Assembly (NCBI GenBank): GCA_937926515.1
Contig: CALAZZ010000107.1
Span: forward strand, 1-23,031
Source of the DNA: an uncultured Bacteroidales bacterium
Lineage (GTDB): Bacteria; Bacteroidota; Bacteroidia; Bacteroidales; F082
Direction: 5' to 3'
DNA: 23,031 nt
Below are positions 15,607 to 23,031 of this stretch, in pieces. Position 1 is the first letter of the stretch. Every line of letters begins with the position of its first letter. Below the pieces are notes generated by a model. The model worked only from the letters and a program-made list of their open reading frames with translations. It had not been told where the DNA came from and ran no database searches. The translations under genes and the position numbers were made by a program.

Positions 15607-18072
15607 ATGCCACAAAACAAAAATAAGCTGAAGACCAATACCTTTAAGCAAAAGAGCGAGCCGGATAAAGGTGCTGTTAAACCATCAAAACAGAAAAGGA
15701 ATAAAACCAAACGATCTTACTTTTTAAGGGATGAGCGATTCTTTAAAGTAGTAGGGATTTCCTTGATTTTTATTGCCTTTTATCTGATACTTGCTTTTGT
15801 ATCCTTCTTGTACAATTGGTTTAATCAGCTCACAGATCAGATTCCACATGATCTTAGCCTTGGGAGGTTGCTTACAGATACACATCTTGAAATTTATAAT
15901 GTAACCGGTAATGTAGGTGCTTACCTGGCTGAAAATCTGCTTAAAATTGGTTTTGGACTGGGGGCTTTTTACTTCCCGCTTTTACTTTTCAGCTGGGGGA
16001 CACACCTTGCCATGGGTGTCAGGGTTATGCGTGCTTGGAACTTATGGAAATACGCTTTTATATCTTTGATATGGGTCCCATTGTTTTTTGGGTTTCTGCT
16101 TTATGCACATCCATGGAATGTATTAGGAGGTTATGTAGGCCAGTTTTTATCAGATTACCTGGGAAGTATAATCGGACAGGTAGGGATAGTACTTGCCTTG
16201 ACTTTCAGCCTTATTGTTTACTTACTGCTTACGTTTAACCTTTCGATAATCTGGAAGAAAAAATCTAAGTCCCTACAACAATCACAACGCCCTGTTGAAC
16301 CAGGTGATGGAGATAAATACAATACCATTGAGTACGCCGTGAAAGATGAAGATGATGATTTTGGATCTATTGGCAAGGGCAATAATGAAAGCATGGTGAT
16401 TGAGGATAAAGCAGTCAAAGATGAAATGAATAAAACTGCAGCTCAAACGGACAATAAAAAAGATGACGATGAAGAGTCAACAGACATTGAACTGAGTGTG
16501 GAACCCACAACCATTGAATCTGCCAAAACAAAAGGTGCAATAGATCGGCAAACACTGGATACAGAGTTTGATCCTACACTTGATTTGCCGGACTTCCGTT
16601 TTCCTCCGCTTGATCTGCTCAATATGTACGGCGATGGCACCGTAAATGTTGACCGTGAGGAACTAGAAGCCAATAAGAGGAGGATCGTAGATACATTAAG
16701 CAATTACTCAATCGGCATAGAAAAGATTAAAGCTACCATTGGGCCTACGGTAACGCTTTATGAGATTATCCCTTCCGCAGGGGTTCGTATTTCGCGTATA
16801 AAAAACCTTGAAGATGATATAGCTTTGAGTTTGTCGGCTATTGGTATTCGTATTATTGCTCCAATACCCGGTAAGGGTACCGTTGGCATCGAGGTTCCCA
16901 ACCAAAGGCCGGAGCTTGTCTCCATGAGATCAATCATTGGATCGGAACGCTTTACTTCCAATAGTTTTGAACTTCCGTTCGGCCTGGGCAAAACAATTGC
17001 CAATGAAAGTTATGTGGCCGATCTTACAAAGATGCCGCATATTTTAATGGCCGGAGCTACCGGACAAGGCAAATCAGTCGGGCTTAATGCCATAATAACT
17101 TCTTTACTTTATTGCAAGCATCCGGCAGAGCTGAAATTTGTATTGGTCGATCCCAAAAAGGTTGAGCTTAGCCTGTACAGTCGTATTGAAAGGCATTACC
17201 TGGCAAAATTGCCTGACTCTGAGGAAGCGATCATTACTGATACCAGAAAGGTCGTGCGAACTTTGAATTCGCTCAGCATCGAAATGGATTACCGTTACGA
17301 ATTGCTTAAGGATGCCCAGGTAAGAAATATTAAGGAGTACAATTCCAAGTTTCGTGCCCGACGCCTGAATCCAAACAATGGTCACAGGTTTATGCCTTAT
17401 ATTGTGCTGGTAGTGGATGAATTCGCCGACCTGATCATGACTGCAGGTAAAGAAATTGAAAGCCCCATTACAAGGCTCGCCCAACTAGCCAGGGCTGTTG
17501 GCATTCACCTGATCATCGCAACACAGCGGCCCTCTGTCAATATCATTACAGGTACTATCAAGGCCAATTTTCCTGCCAGGATCGCTTTCAGAGTCATATC
17601 ACGCATCGACTCACGTACCATATTGGATAGTGGAGGGGCTGACCAGCTCGTGGGAAGGGGAGATATGCTTTTATCCACAGGTAATGACCTGATCCGCTTG
17701 CAATGTGCTTTTGTTGATACTCCGGAAGTAGAAAAACTTACAGACTTCATAGGCGCACAACGCGGATATTCTGATACATTTCACCTGCCTGAGTATGCAG
17801 ATGAGCAAGATGAAATTGGGGATCTGCCTGACCCTTCAGAGCGCGATGAGTTGTTTGAGGATGCTGCCAGGATCATTGTCCAGCATCAGCAAGGATCAAC
17901 CTCTTTATTGCAACGTAAACTTAAATTGGGCTATAACCGGGCCGGGCGAATCATTGACCAACTTGAGGCTGCCGGAATTGTCGGCCCTTTTGAAGGTAGT
18001 AAGGCTCGTGAAGTTAAAGTTGCCAATGAAATGGCTTTGGAACAGTTTTTGAGGGATTTGGATAATAGATAA
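15607..18072 (+). CDS. ftsK: DNA translocase FtsK/SpoIIIE
   Basis: Septum-located ATP-driven DNA pump that clears chromosome ends during division. Four membrane helices occupy about 46-68, 112-138, 146-168 and 186-213. An acidic low-complexity linker runs to about 330. The motor follows with Walker A GATGQGKS (483-490) and Walker B IVLVVDEFAD (Asp604, Glu605). The C-terminal gamma winged helix (about 745-815: STSLLQRKLKLGYNRAGRII, then DQLEAAGIVGP) is the sequence-reading and XerD-activating domain. The length of 821 is the short-linker form usual for the phylum. The ATG at 15607 gives a Lys-rich cytoplasmic N-terminus. lolA follows with a 9-bp gap to its ATG, so the genes are cotranscribed. 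A perfect TTATCCACA at 17671 lies in coding sequence. Confidence 0.96.
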   Translation: MPQNKNKLKTNTFKQKSEPDKGAVKPSKQKRNKTKRSYFLRDERFFKVVGISLIFIAFYLILAFVSFLYNWFNQLTDQIPHDLSLGRLLTDTHLEIYNVTGNVGAYLAENLLKIGFGLGAFYFPLLLFSWGTHLAMGVRVMRAWNLWKYAFISLIWVPLFFGFLLYAHPWNVLGGYVGQFLSDYLGSIIGQVGIVLALTFSLIVYLLLTFNLSIIWKKKSKSLQQSQRPVEPGDGDKYNTIEYAVKDEDDDFGSIGKGNNESMVIEDKAVKDEMNKTAAQTDNKKDDDEESTDIELSVEPTTIESAKTKGAIDRQTLDTEFDPTLDLPDFRFPPLDLLNMYGDGTVNVDREELEANKRRIVDTLSNYSIGIEKIKATIGPTVTLYEIIPSAGVRISRIKNLEDDIALSLSAIGIRIIAPIPGKGTVGIEVPNQRPELVSMRSIIGSERFTSNSFELPFGLGKTIANESYVADLTKMPHILMAGATGQGKSVGLNAIITSLLYCKHPAELKFVLVDPKKVELSLYSRIERHYLAKLPDSEEAIITDTRKVVRTLNSLSIEMDYRYELLKDAQVRNIKEYNSKFRARRLNPNNGHRFMPYIVLVVDEFADLIMTAGKEIESPITRLAQLARAVGIHLIIATQRPSVNIITGTIKANFPARIAFRVISRIDSRTILDSGGADQLVGRGDMLLSTGNDLIRLQCAFVDTPEVEKLTDFIGAQRGYSDTFHLPEYADEQDEIGDLPDPSERDELFEDAARIIVQHQQGSTSLLQRKLKLGYNRAGRIIDQLEAAGIVGPFEGSKAREVKVANEMALEQFLRDLDNR

Positions 18073-18081
18073 TTGATAATA

Positions 18082-18729
18082 ATGAAAACATACCTTCCTA
18101 CAATTTTAAGCTTGATGGTTTTAATATCTGCATTTACCAGTGTTCATGCGCAGCGCAATGCGGACCAGTTATTAAAATCTGTTGTAGATAAAACCAATGC
18201 CTACGAAAGTCTTGAGGCGGATTTTACCTACACAATGGCCAATGATTTGGCGAATATCAACGAAGCAAATGAAGGAAAAGTATTTGTAAAAGGAGATGCA
18301 TACAAACTTGAAATAGCTGGTCAGGTAGTTATAAGTGATGGAGAAACTGTTTGGACCTATCTTGAAGAAAGCCGTGAACTTATGATCAGCCACGCTGACG
18401 ATGGCGAAGATGCCATTACACCAGCCTCATTATTGACTTCATATTATAACGATTACAAAGCGTCATTTGTAAATGTCAGGGATGATATGGAGAAAGGCTT
18501 GAAAACCATTGAGCTAAAACCCGTTTCAGATAAAAATCTATCAAGGATGCACCTTGCTGTTGATGAAAAGAATTTGCACATCGCTCATTTTTCTGTTTTT
18601 GATAACAATGGAAATACCTTTATCTATACGATCAATAATTTGAAGAATGATGTCAAATTAACTTCAGATTTTTTTTCATTCAATCCTGAACAGTATCCCG
18701 ATCTTGAGGATATTATAGATATGCGATGA
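18082..18729 (+). CDS. lolA: LolA-like outer-membrane lipoprotein carrier
   Basis: Periplasmic chaperone carrying lipoproteins from the inner to the outer membrane. The signal peptide (KTYLPTILSLMVLISAFTSV, cleavage at VHA before Gln) precedes a LolA-type domain: an N-terminal helix (ADQLLKSVVDKTNAYESLEA), then the antiparallel sheet with DFTYTMAN, GKVFVKGDAYKLEI, ISDGETVWTYLEESRELMI, and the C-terminal ITPASLL and DFFSFNPEQYPDLEDI. The ATG at 18082 is preferred over the TTG at 18073 because it gives the standard leader. The gene follows ftsK by 9 bp and its stop overlaps the next start by 4 bp (ATGA). LolB is generally not recognised in this phylum, so the acceptor is unknown. Confidence 0.88.
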   Translation: MKTYLPTILSLMVLISAFTSVHAQRNADQLLKSVVDKTNAYESLEADFTYTMANDLANINEANEGKVFVKGDAYKLEIAGQVVISDGETVWTYLEESRELMISHADDGEDAITPASLLTSYYNDYKASFVNVRDDMEKGLKTIELKPVSDKNLSRMHLAVDEKNLHIAHFSVFDNNGNTFIYTINNLKNDVKLTSDFFSFNPEQYPDLEDIIDMR

Positions 18730-19514
18730 AGTGTCTTTTCCCTGGTATTGTTGGCTTGATTATATCCATTTTTGCAAATTCCCTTTTTAGTCAGGTAAAT
18801 ACTGAGCGCTACCGGATGGAATCCGAACATCTTGGTTTTCAGTTTAGTAATTCGCTTTCATTTGTACTTAGCAAAGGTAACACAGATGAGATTGAACTCG
18901 GTAATAATTTCCGCACAGATTATTTTAGCCAGAAGATGCACTATTTTTCAATCGTTGACTATAATTACAAAACAGCCGGAGGTATAAAAGCACGCAATAA
19001 TGGGTTTGTTCATATTCGTACTGTTGCAGACCTCAAGCATGACATAATCATGATCGAAGGATTTACTCAGTGGCAGTTTGACGAATTCATCCTGCTGAAA
19101 AACCGCTGGTTAATTGGCAGTGGATTAAGAATTAATATGAGCGGATGGTTAGTTGCTGTTGAAGAGGAAGAAGCAGCCCTTAATGTTTTCGTTGGTTCAG
19201 GGCTAATGTATGAATATGAAGACTACTCAGTTGAGCCTCTTGCACTATTTCGCAAATTGCGTTCCACTAACTACCTTTCGCTGGTATGGTCAATAAGCGA
19301 TCATGCAAATATGAACTTGGTAAATTATTATCAACCCAATATGGCATCCATTTCTGACTTTCGCTTTTCATCTTATCTTGGATTCAAGATAAGATTGGTG
19401 GGTCAATTATCGATTGGACTGAATGTTACTTATGAACATCGAAGCAGGGTTGTGGGTGATAAGCTTCCCAATGACCTGAAGATAAGAAATACGCTAACGC
19501 TTAATCTTCCTTGA
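18726..19514 (+). CDS. DUF481 family outer-membrane beta-barrel protein
   Basis: A 262-residue exported protein with a signal peptide (CLFPGIVGLIISIFANSLFS, cleavage before Gln) and a barrel-like body of alternating strands. The opening SFVLSKGNTDEIELGNNFRTD is the characteristic S-x-GNT region of DUF481/YdiY-type proteins, followed by GSGLRINMSGW, NVFVGSGLMYEYED and the C-terminal RLVGQLSIGLNVTYEHRS. The start overlaps the lolA stop by 4 bp, so translation is coupled. The 3' end overlaps the convergent DUF423 gene by 14 bp. Function unknown; a LolA-dependent or acid-responsive envelope role is only speculation. Confidence 0.8.
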   Translation: MKCLFPGIVGLIISIFANSLFSQVNTERYRMESEHLGFQFSNSLSFVLSKGNTDEIELGNNFRTDYFSQKMHYFSIVDYNYKTAGGIKARNNGFVHIRTVADLKHDIIMIEGFTQWQFDEFILLKNRWLIGSGLRINMSGWLVAVEEEEAALNVFVGSGLMYEYEDYSVEPLALFRKLRSTNYLSLVWSISDHANMNLVNYYQPNMASISDFRFSSYLGFKIRLVGQLSIGLNVTYEHRSRVVGDKLPNDLKIRNTLTLNLP

Positions 19515-19896
19515 TGTTAGATAGTGCTGCAATGATGATTCCTGTCCAACCTGCAATAAATAAAACACCTCCCACTGGAGTAGCAGGTCCGAGCCAACTT
19601 AGCTGAAGCCCCGAAAAACTTGAAGTTGATAATAAATAGATTGAGCCTGAGAACAGGATAATACCAACCCAGAATGCATGGAATGAAAAACGCAATAGTT
19701 TCTTGTTAAGTCGGCCATTGATGACTCCTAAGATAATGATAATTAAAGCGTGGTATATCTGATAACGCACGCCGGTTTCAAAATTTTGAAGATCTGTCAA
19801 ACTCAGATTTGACCTGAGCCAATGAGCACCTATAGCACCCAGAAGAATACCAATCGCGGCAAAAATACTTCCTACTGTGATGTAATTATTATTCAT
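19501..19896 (-). CDS. DUF423 family small membrane protein
   Basis: A 131-residue inner-membrane protein with four hydrophobic helices. The conserved DUF423 elements are visible: GSIFAAIGILLGAIGAHWL at the first helix, the FETGVRYQIYHALIIIILG stretch, the middle FSFHAFWVGIILFSGSIYLL, and the final LGPATPVGGVLFIAGW. The ATG at 19896 (MNNNYITVG) is chosen over an in-frame ATG at 19947 because the extra 17 residues are polar and outside the family. Function unknown. It stands alone on the minus strand and its end overlaps the DUF481 gene by 14 bp. Confidence 0.9.
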   Translation of the reverse strand: MNNNYITVGSIFAAIGILLGAIGAHWLRSNLSLTDLQNFETGVRYQIYHALIIIILGVINGRLNKKLLRFSFHAFWVGIILFSGSIYLLSTSSFSGLQLSWLGPATPVGGVLFIAGWTGIIIAALSNIKED

Positions 19897-19972
19897 ACAA
19901 ATCTGGTTTAAAGGTTTTAGAAATTCATTGCTGAAGCTATATCCCATTTCTGAAAGGCGTCCAAATATATTG

Positions 19973-19980
19973 TATTTTTG
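19973..19980 (+). promoter_or_regulatory. -7 element for the YkoF-like/pnuC operon
   Basis: TATTTTTG matches TANNTTTG exactly, 22 bp before the ATG at 20002, with TTTCTG near 19947 as a possible -33 element at about 20 bp spacing. The implied leader of roughly 15 nt leaves no room for a riboswitch. Confidence 0.5.
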
Positions 19981-20001
19981 CTTAAATAAGTCTTGTTTAT
20001 T

Positions 20002-20262
20002 ATGAAAGTTTCCATCGAGATCAGTTACTATCCCTTACATGATTCGTATATTCCACCTATAAAGGCATTTATATCCCGGTTAAATGAATATAATGAACTT
20101 GTGATAAAAACCAATGGGATGAGTACACAAGTTTTTGGGAGATTCGAAGTCGCTATGCAAGCTATAACTAAAGAAATAGAAAGTGCTTTTGAGCTTCCCC
20201 ATTCGGTTTTTGTTCTGAAAATTGTGAATGCTGATCTGAATCATATAGATGGAAGTAAATAG
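20002..20262 (+). CDS. YkoF-like (thiamine/hydroxymethylpyrimidine-binding type) protein
   Basis: An 86-residue single-domain protein related to the YkoF/MTH1187 thiamine-binding family (ferredoxin-like fold). Supporting stretches are KVSIEISYYPLHDSYIPPIK, FISRLNEYNELVIKTNGMST, QVFGRFEVAM, and the end FELPHSVFVLKIVNADLN, matching the family's order of strands and its NGMSTQVFG turn. The ATG at 20002 is preferred; a TTG at 19993 would add three residues. It overlaps the pnuC gene by 14 bp, so coupling is likely. In B. subtilis YkoF binds thiamine and its pyrimidine moiety beside a transporter; by analogy it may present a vitamin to PnuC here. Family call moderately firm, ligand inferred. Confidence 0.72.
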   Translation: MKVSIEISYYPLHDSYIPPIKAFISRLNEYNELVIKTNGMSTQVFGRFEVAMQAITKEIESAFELPHSVFVLKIVNADLNHIDGSK

Positions 20263-20854
20263 TTTTATTGAGATCCTGCTGCAGAATATTCGCGAAACCA
20301 CCATACTTGAAATCGTGGCTGTTTTTTTCGGACTCTTAAGCGTTTGGTTTAGTAAGAAGGTGAATATACTGGTTTTTCCAACAGGGATTGTTAGTGTGCT
20401 TATTTACGTCTACATCTGCTATTTTGCAGGACTGTATGCAGATATGGGTATCAATGCAGTCTATTTCATCATGAGCGTATATGGCTGGTATTATTGGTCG
20501 CGCAAAAGTCAAGATGATCATGTAATCCCAGTTCGATTTGCTGGTTTTAGGCTCAATTTGATTAGTGCTGTCGCAACAATACTCTGTTTTTGGATTCTCA
20601 GTTTTGCACTCATAAACTTTACTGATAGTACAGTTCCTTACTGGGATTCGTTTACAACTGCCATTTTCATTGTAGGGATGTTACTTATGGCTTTAAAACG
20701 TGTTGAGAATTGGATATACTGGATTATTGGTGATTTGATTTCCATTCCATTATATTTCCATAAAGGTCTTGTATTTACCAGTCTGCAATATGCTATTTTT
20801 CTTATCATCGCAGTTATGGGTTATTTTGCATGGCGCGAGAAGGCTAAAATTTAA
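20249..20854 (+). CDS. pnuC: PnuC-family vitamin transporter
   Basis: An inner-membrane facilitator of 201 residues with about seven hydrophobic segments. The PnuC signature NAVYFIMSVYGWYYW is at 69-83. The first helix (ILEIVAVFFGLLSVWFSKK) and the FPTGIVSVLIY segment also fit. Characterised members carry nicotinamide riboside (PnuC), thiamine (PnuT) or riboflavin (PnuX) by facilitated diffusion and depend on a cytoplasmic kinase for trapping. The start ATG lies 14 bp inside the YkoF-like gene. The kinase gene follows after 47 bp. The YkoF-like neighbour favours thiamine, the NadR-like kinase favours nicotinamide riboside. The symbol is used in the family sense. Confidence 0.9.
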   Translation: MEVNSFIEILLQNIRETTILEIVAVFFGLLSVWFSKKVNILVFPTGIVSVLIYVYICYFAGLYADMGINAVYFIMSVYGWYYWSRKSQDDHVIPVRFAGFRLNLISAVATILCFWILSFALINFTDSTVPYWDSFTTAIFIVGMLLMALKRVENWIYWIIGDLISIPLYFHKGLVFTSLQYAIFLIIAVMGYFAWREKAKI

Positions 20855-20901
20855 ATCAGTTTTATTTGAATAGTAACCAATAAAATGCATATAAACTATC
20901 C

Positions 20902-21411
20902 TTGAAAAAGATTGCAATTACCGGCCCCGAATCCACAGGCAAGTCATGGTTAACCAAACAGCTCGCAGCTCATTATCAAACTTTTTTTGTACCTGAATAT
21001 GCCAGGGATTATCTCACAAAGCTAACCCACCCCTATACCATTGACGATGTTGTTGAAATTGCAAAAGGTCAGTTACACATTCAGGAAATGATGGAAAGAC
21101 TTGCGGATAACATATTATTCTCTGATACTGAAATGTTAGTTTGCAAAATCTGGACCGAGTTTGTATTTGGTTCAACTCCCGAACTCATTCATCAGGCATT
21201 TGTAAAACAGCGTTTTGACCTTTACCTTTTATGTGATATTGACTTGCCTTGGGAGTTTGATCCTTTGCGTGAACATCCTGAGCAGCGGTCCACATTGTTC
21301 TCTCTTTATCAAAAATATTTAATCGATTATGGATTACCTTATGAGGTAATTAAAGGGAAAGGAATTGAACGTTTGCAATGTGCCATTGGATATATTGAAA
21401 ATCGAAGGTAA
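20902..21411 (+). CDS. NadR-like P-loop nucleoside/vitamin kinase
   Basis: A 169-residue ATP-dependent kinase of the NadR C-terminal (ribosylnicotinamide kinase) type, without the adenylyltransferase domain. The Walker A is GPESTGKS (8-15), followed by VPEYARDYL (30-38), TIDDVVEIAKGQL and the FSDTEML stretch (Walker B region). The LPWEFDPLREHPEQR segment is the lid with its basic residues. The start is a TTG at 20902: no in-frame ATG lies between it and the stop at 20881-20883, and the protein needs these first residues for strand 1 (KKIAITGPE). It lies in operon with pnuC and probably phosphorylates whatever PnuC brings in, trapping it. Nicotinamide riboside is the default substrate; thiamine is the alternative. 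Confidence 0.88.
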   Translation: MKKIAITGPESTGKSWLTKQLAAHYQTFFVPEYARDYLTKLTHPYTIDDVVEIAKGQLHIQEMMERLADNILFSDTEMLVCKIWTEFVFGSTPELIHQAFVKQRFDLYLLCDIDLPWEFDPLREHPEQRSTLFSLYQKYLIDYGLPYEVIKGKGIERLQCAIGYIENRR

Positions 21412-21437
21412 AAAGTGTAATTTCGCTCAGCCTGATT

Positions 21438-22607
21438 ATGGAAAATAAATTGCATATCTTATTTCTACCACGTTGGTATCCAAATCGTCACGACAGCATG
21501 TATGGCCTCTTCGTAAAACGACACGCTGAAGCTGCTGCACAGCTTAATGATGTGTCCGTAGTCTATGTGCAGTCCGAGGACAGGAAACTTGCCGGATTAG
21601 AAGCTGTACGTAGTATAGAGGATGGTGTACTTACATTCAGGCTTTATTATAAACATTCTCATATTCGATTTGGCATAGGTAAATTGATCAATGCCATTCG
21701 CTATTATCAGGCTAATGTAAAAGGCATCAAGTTGGTTCAGAAAGAAAGGGGTGCCTTCCAGCTTGTACATGTACATATTCTCACGCGCCTGGCAATAATT
21801 GCTTTATGGTTAAAATGGAAACTGGAAATTCCATATATCATCACTGAACACTGGTCGCGTTATCTGCCAACAACAGGCAGCTTTAAAGGCAACCTGCGCA
21901 AATGGTTTACCAGACAATGTGTGCAAAGAGCAGCGATGGTTACAACGGTAACACAAAATCTGGCAAATGCAATGCAAGGCCATGGCCTTCATAACAGAAA
22001 CTACAGAATTTTACCAAATGTTGTGGACGTTGAGCTTTTCAAACCCACAGTAATAAAATCATCGAACGTCACGCGAATAATACATATCAGCTGTTTCGAA
22101 GACCGGTCTAAAAACATTTCCGGGATATTGAAAGTTTTATCCCGACTTAAATCAATCAGAACTGACTTTCATTGCACCATGGTGGGCGATGGCGAGGACT
22201 TTGTAAAGCTCAATAAACTTGCTGATAGTTTAGGGTTAATTGGTAGATATGTTGAATATACGGGAGTGCTGGAAGGCAAAGCATTGGTGAGTAAACTTGC
22301 TAATGCTGATTGCCTGTTGCTGTTTAGTCATTATGAGAATCTACCTGTGGTTATTCCAGAAAGTTTTTCTTGTGGTGTCCCGGTTATTAGCAGCAAAGTA
22401 GGGGGAATAGCAGAACTGGTGAATGATTCTAATGGTATTTTAGTAGAACCTGGCAATGAAGAAGCACTTTTGCAGGCATTAGTGAATTTACTGGACAATA
22501 GCTATGTTTTTGATCAAGAAGCTATGCGTCACAATACGATACAAACGAATAGCATGGATAATGTCGGAGCATTATTGAATAGCTGGTATCGGTTGGCTAT
22601 CAAATAA
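21438..22607 (+). CDS. GT4 family glycosyltransferase
   Basis: A retaining nucleotide-sugar glycosyltransferase with a GT-B fold, 389 residues. The N-terminal acceptor domain begins LHILFLPRWYPNRHDSMYG, then FVKRHAEAAAQ, with ITEHWSRYLP at about 136-145. The C-terminal donor domain starts near 195 (LPNVVDVELFKP) and carries the EX7E motif (Glu300 and Glu308, in HYENLPVVIPESFSCGVPVI) followed by SSKVGGIAELV. There are no membrane segments, so it is probably a peripheral cytoplasmic enzyme of lipopolysaccharide, capsule or glycoprotein synthesis. It lies 26 bp after the kinase gene and may be read from the same transcript, but no other glycan gene is nearby. Sugar and acceptor unknown. Confidence 0.93.
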   Translation: MENKLHILFLPRWYPNRHDSMYGLFVKRHAEAAAQLNDVSVVYVQSEDRKLAGLEAVRSIEDGVLTFRLYYKHSHIRFGIGKLINAIRYYQANVKGIKLVQKERGAFQLVHVHILTRLAIIALWLKWKLEIPYIITEHWSRYLPTTGSFKGNLRKWFTRQCVQRAAMVTTVTQNLANAMQGHGLHNRNYRILPNVVDVELFKPTVIKSSNVTRIIHISCFEDRSKNISGILKVLSRLKSIRTDFHCTMVGDGEDFVKLNKLADSLGLIGRYVEYTGVLEGKALVSKLANADCLLLFSHYENLPVVIPESFSCGVPVISSKVGGIAELVNDSNGILVEPGNEEALLQALVNLLDNSYVFDQEAMRHNTIQTNSMDNVGALLNSWYRLAIK

Positions 22608-22843
22608 ATCTCTTAGATCCTCGTCAACAGATCATCTTGCCATGCCTTACTTAAGGAAGTATTAATGAATTGATTTATCACTTTTTAAATTGGCCCAATC
22701 CACTTGAGAAGAAGCACATCAATATCGTGCATTATTAACCCAATTCATATAAGGCTGAAGCGATGTCAAACTTTACTTTGCCTGGTTGTTGGTTATTTTT
22801 AGAGGTATTAAAAAATAGCAGCGGTATTTTGATTAAGCTTTAT
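22608..22843. other. Gene-free spacer before the 5S-like region
   Basis: This 236-bp AT-rich spacer after the glycosyltransferase shows no open frame of note, tRNA, clear promoter or strong hairpin. Confidence 0.5.
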
Positions 22844-22875
22844 AAAAAAAACCCTCACCAGTCGGCAAGGGTTTT
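22844..22875 (-). terminator. Rho-independent terminator, minus strand (copy 1)
   Basis: On the minus strand AAAACCCTTGCC pairs with GGTGAGGGTTTT around a GACT loop, using two G-U pairs, and is followed by a run of eight T. On the plus strand the same arms carry two mismatches and only four T follow, so the signal belongs to minus-strand transcription of the 5S-like segment. Arms are identical to the copy at 23003. Confidence 0.75.
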
Positions 22876-22886
22876 ATAAAGGTCTC

Positions 22887-22996
22887 AGGCGACGACCTAC
22901 TTTCCCATCCGCCGGCTGGCGGACAGTATCATCGGCGCTGGCAGGTTTTTTTCTTCTATTGGCCTTTCGCAATGGGATGTCCTGGTTTTAAACGCA
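22887..22996 (-). rRNA. 5S rRNA-like segment, 5' half degenerate (possible pseudogene)
   Basis: Read on the minus strand, the 3' half matches bacterial 5S rRNA clearly: CCTGCCAGCGCCGATGATAC, then a helix IV with a perfect 6-bp stem (TCCGCC/GGCGGA, AGCC loop), then GGGAAAGTAGGTCGTCGCC. The 5' half keeps only traces (ACATCCCATTGCGAA). The 5' strand of helix I is missing because the upstream terminator T-run abuts it, and the partners of helices II and III do not pair. It is therefore either a decayed duplicate of the 5S gene or an assembly error. A 16S-23S-5S operon on the minus strand to the right of the window is the likely source. Boundaries are approximate. Confidence 0.6.
22908..22923. repeat. 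GC-rich 16-bp near-palindrome within the 5S-like segment
   Basis: TCCGCC and GGCGGA flank a GGCT centre. It is strikingly GC-rich against its surroundings and takes the place of helix IV in the 5S-like fold. It could be normal helix IV or an inserted dispersed palindrome. Confidence 0.5.
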
Positions 22997-23002
22997 TATA
23001 AT

Positions 23003-23031
23003 AAAAAACCCTCACCATGCGGCAAGGGTTT
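23003..23031 (-). terminator. Rho-independent terminator, minus strand (copy 2, at window edge)
   Basis: The same arms as copy 1 (AAACCCTTGCC and GGTGAGGGTTT) with loop GCAT instead of GACT, followed on the minus strand by six T. It would end transcription coming from the right, probably an rRNA operon. The copy may continue past the window end. Confidence 0.7.

Noticed and set aside
17671..17679. Second perfect DnaA box TTATCCACA
   Set aside because: It lies within the FtsK motor coding sequence (Leu-Ser-Thr codons), with no cluster nearby; a 9-mer in 23 kb on two strands can occur by chance.
16218..17750. Several long minus-strand open frames opposite ftsK
   Set aside because: They are antisense shadows of a firmly identified gene, with low-complexity Ser-rich products and no family features.
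19948..20001. TPP or other riboswitch before the YkoF-like/pnuC operon
   Set aside because: The leader from the predicted promoter is only about 15 nt, and no thi-box-like conserved stems are seen.

Overview
The window looks like a chromosomal segment of a moderately AT-rich Bacteroidota bacterium, probably of the order Bacteroidales or a relative. Four things point there: a C-terminal type IX secretion sorting domain, Bacteroidota-restricted families (DUF3276, DUF5683, a long LepB with a DUF5684-like N-terminus, DUF4625), TANNTTTG-type -7 promoter elements instead of TATAAT, and a TonB receptor with an N-terminal carboxypeptidase-regulatory-like domain. I see no phage, transposon, CRISPR array or tRNA. 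Nearly all of it is core or housekeeping sequence.

Layout. Positions 69-5672 hold envelope genes in mixed orientation: a rhomboid protease, a predicted outer-membrane barrel overlapping a calcineurin-like phosphoesterase lipoprotein, a YkgB/DoxX-like membrane protein, an alpha-carbonic anhydrase lipoprotein, a possible 53-residue peptide and a large type IX cargo protein. A 359-bp divergent spacer with one perfect DnaA box leads into the core block: DUF3276 (Pur-alpha-like), then a tight parA-parB-DUF5683-dapB-lipoprotein run, then lepB and a cyclophilin. The parAB pair suggests, but does not prove, that this is near the replication origin.

Positions 12418-15410 form a two-gene metal-uptake candidate: a TonB-dependent receptor and a His/Asp-rich DUF4625 lipoprotein. 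They lie behind a perfect -7 element that runs into a 7-1-7 inverted repeat of the geometry used by Fur-family repressors (Fur, Zur and others). This is the best candidate for a little-described system here. Next comes ftsK-lolA-DUF481 (chromosome translocation, then lipoprotein carriage and an outer-membrane protein), converging on a DUF423 gene. A short operon follows with a YkoF-like vitamin-binding protein, a PnuC-family transporter and a NadR-like kinase: a vitamin-salvage cassette whose substrate (nicotinamide riboside or thiamine) is not settled by sequence. A GT4 glycosyltransferase follows 26 bp later.

The right end, 22844-23031, carries a minus-strand 5S rRNA-like segment. Its 3' half is recognisable and its 5' half is degenerate. 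It is bracketed by two nearly identical minus-strand terminator hairpins, as if a 5S-plus-terminator unit had been duplicated at the end of an rRNA operon lying to the right.
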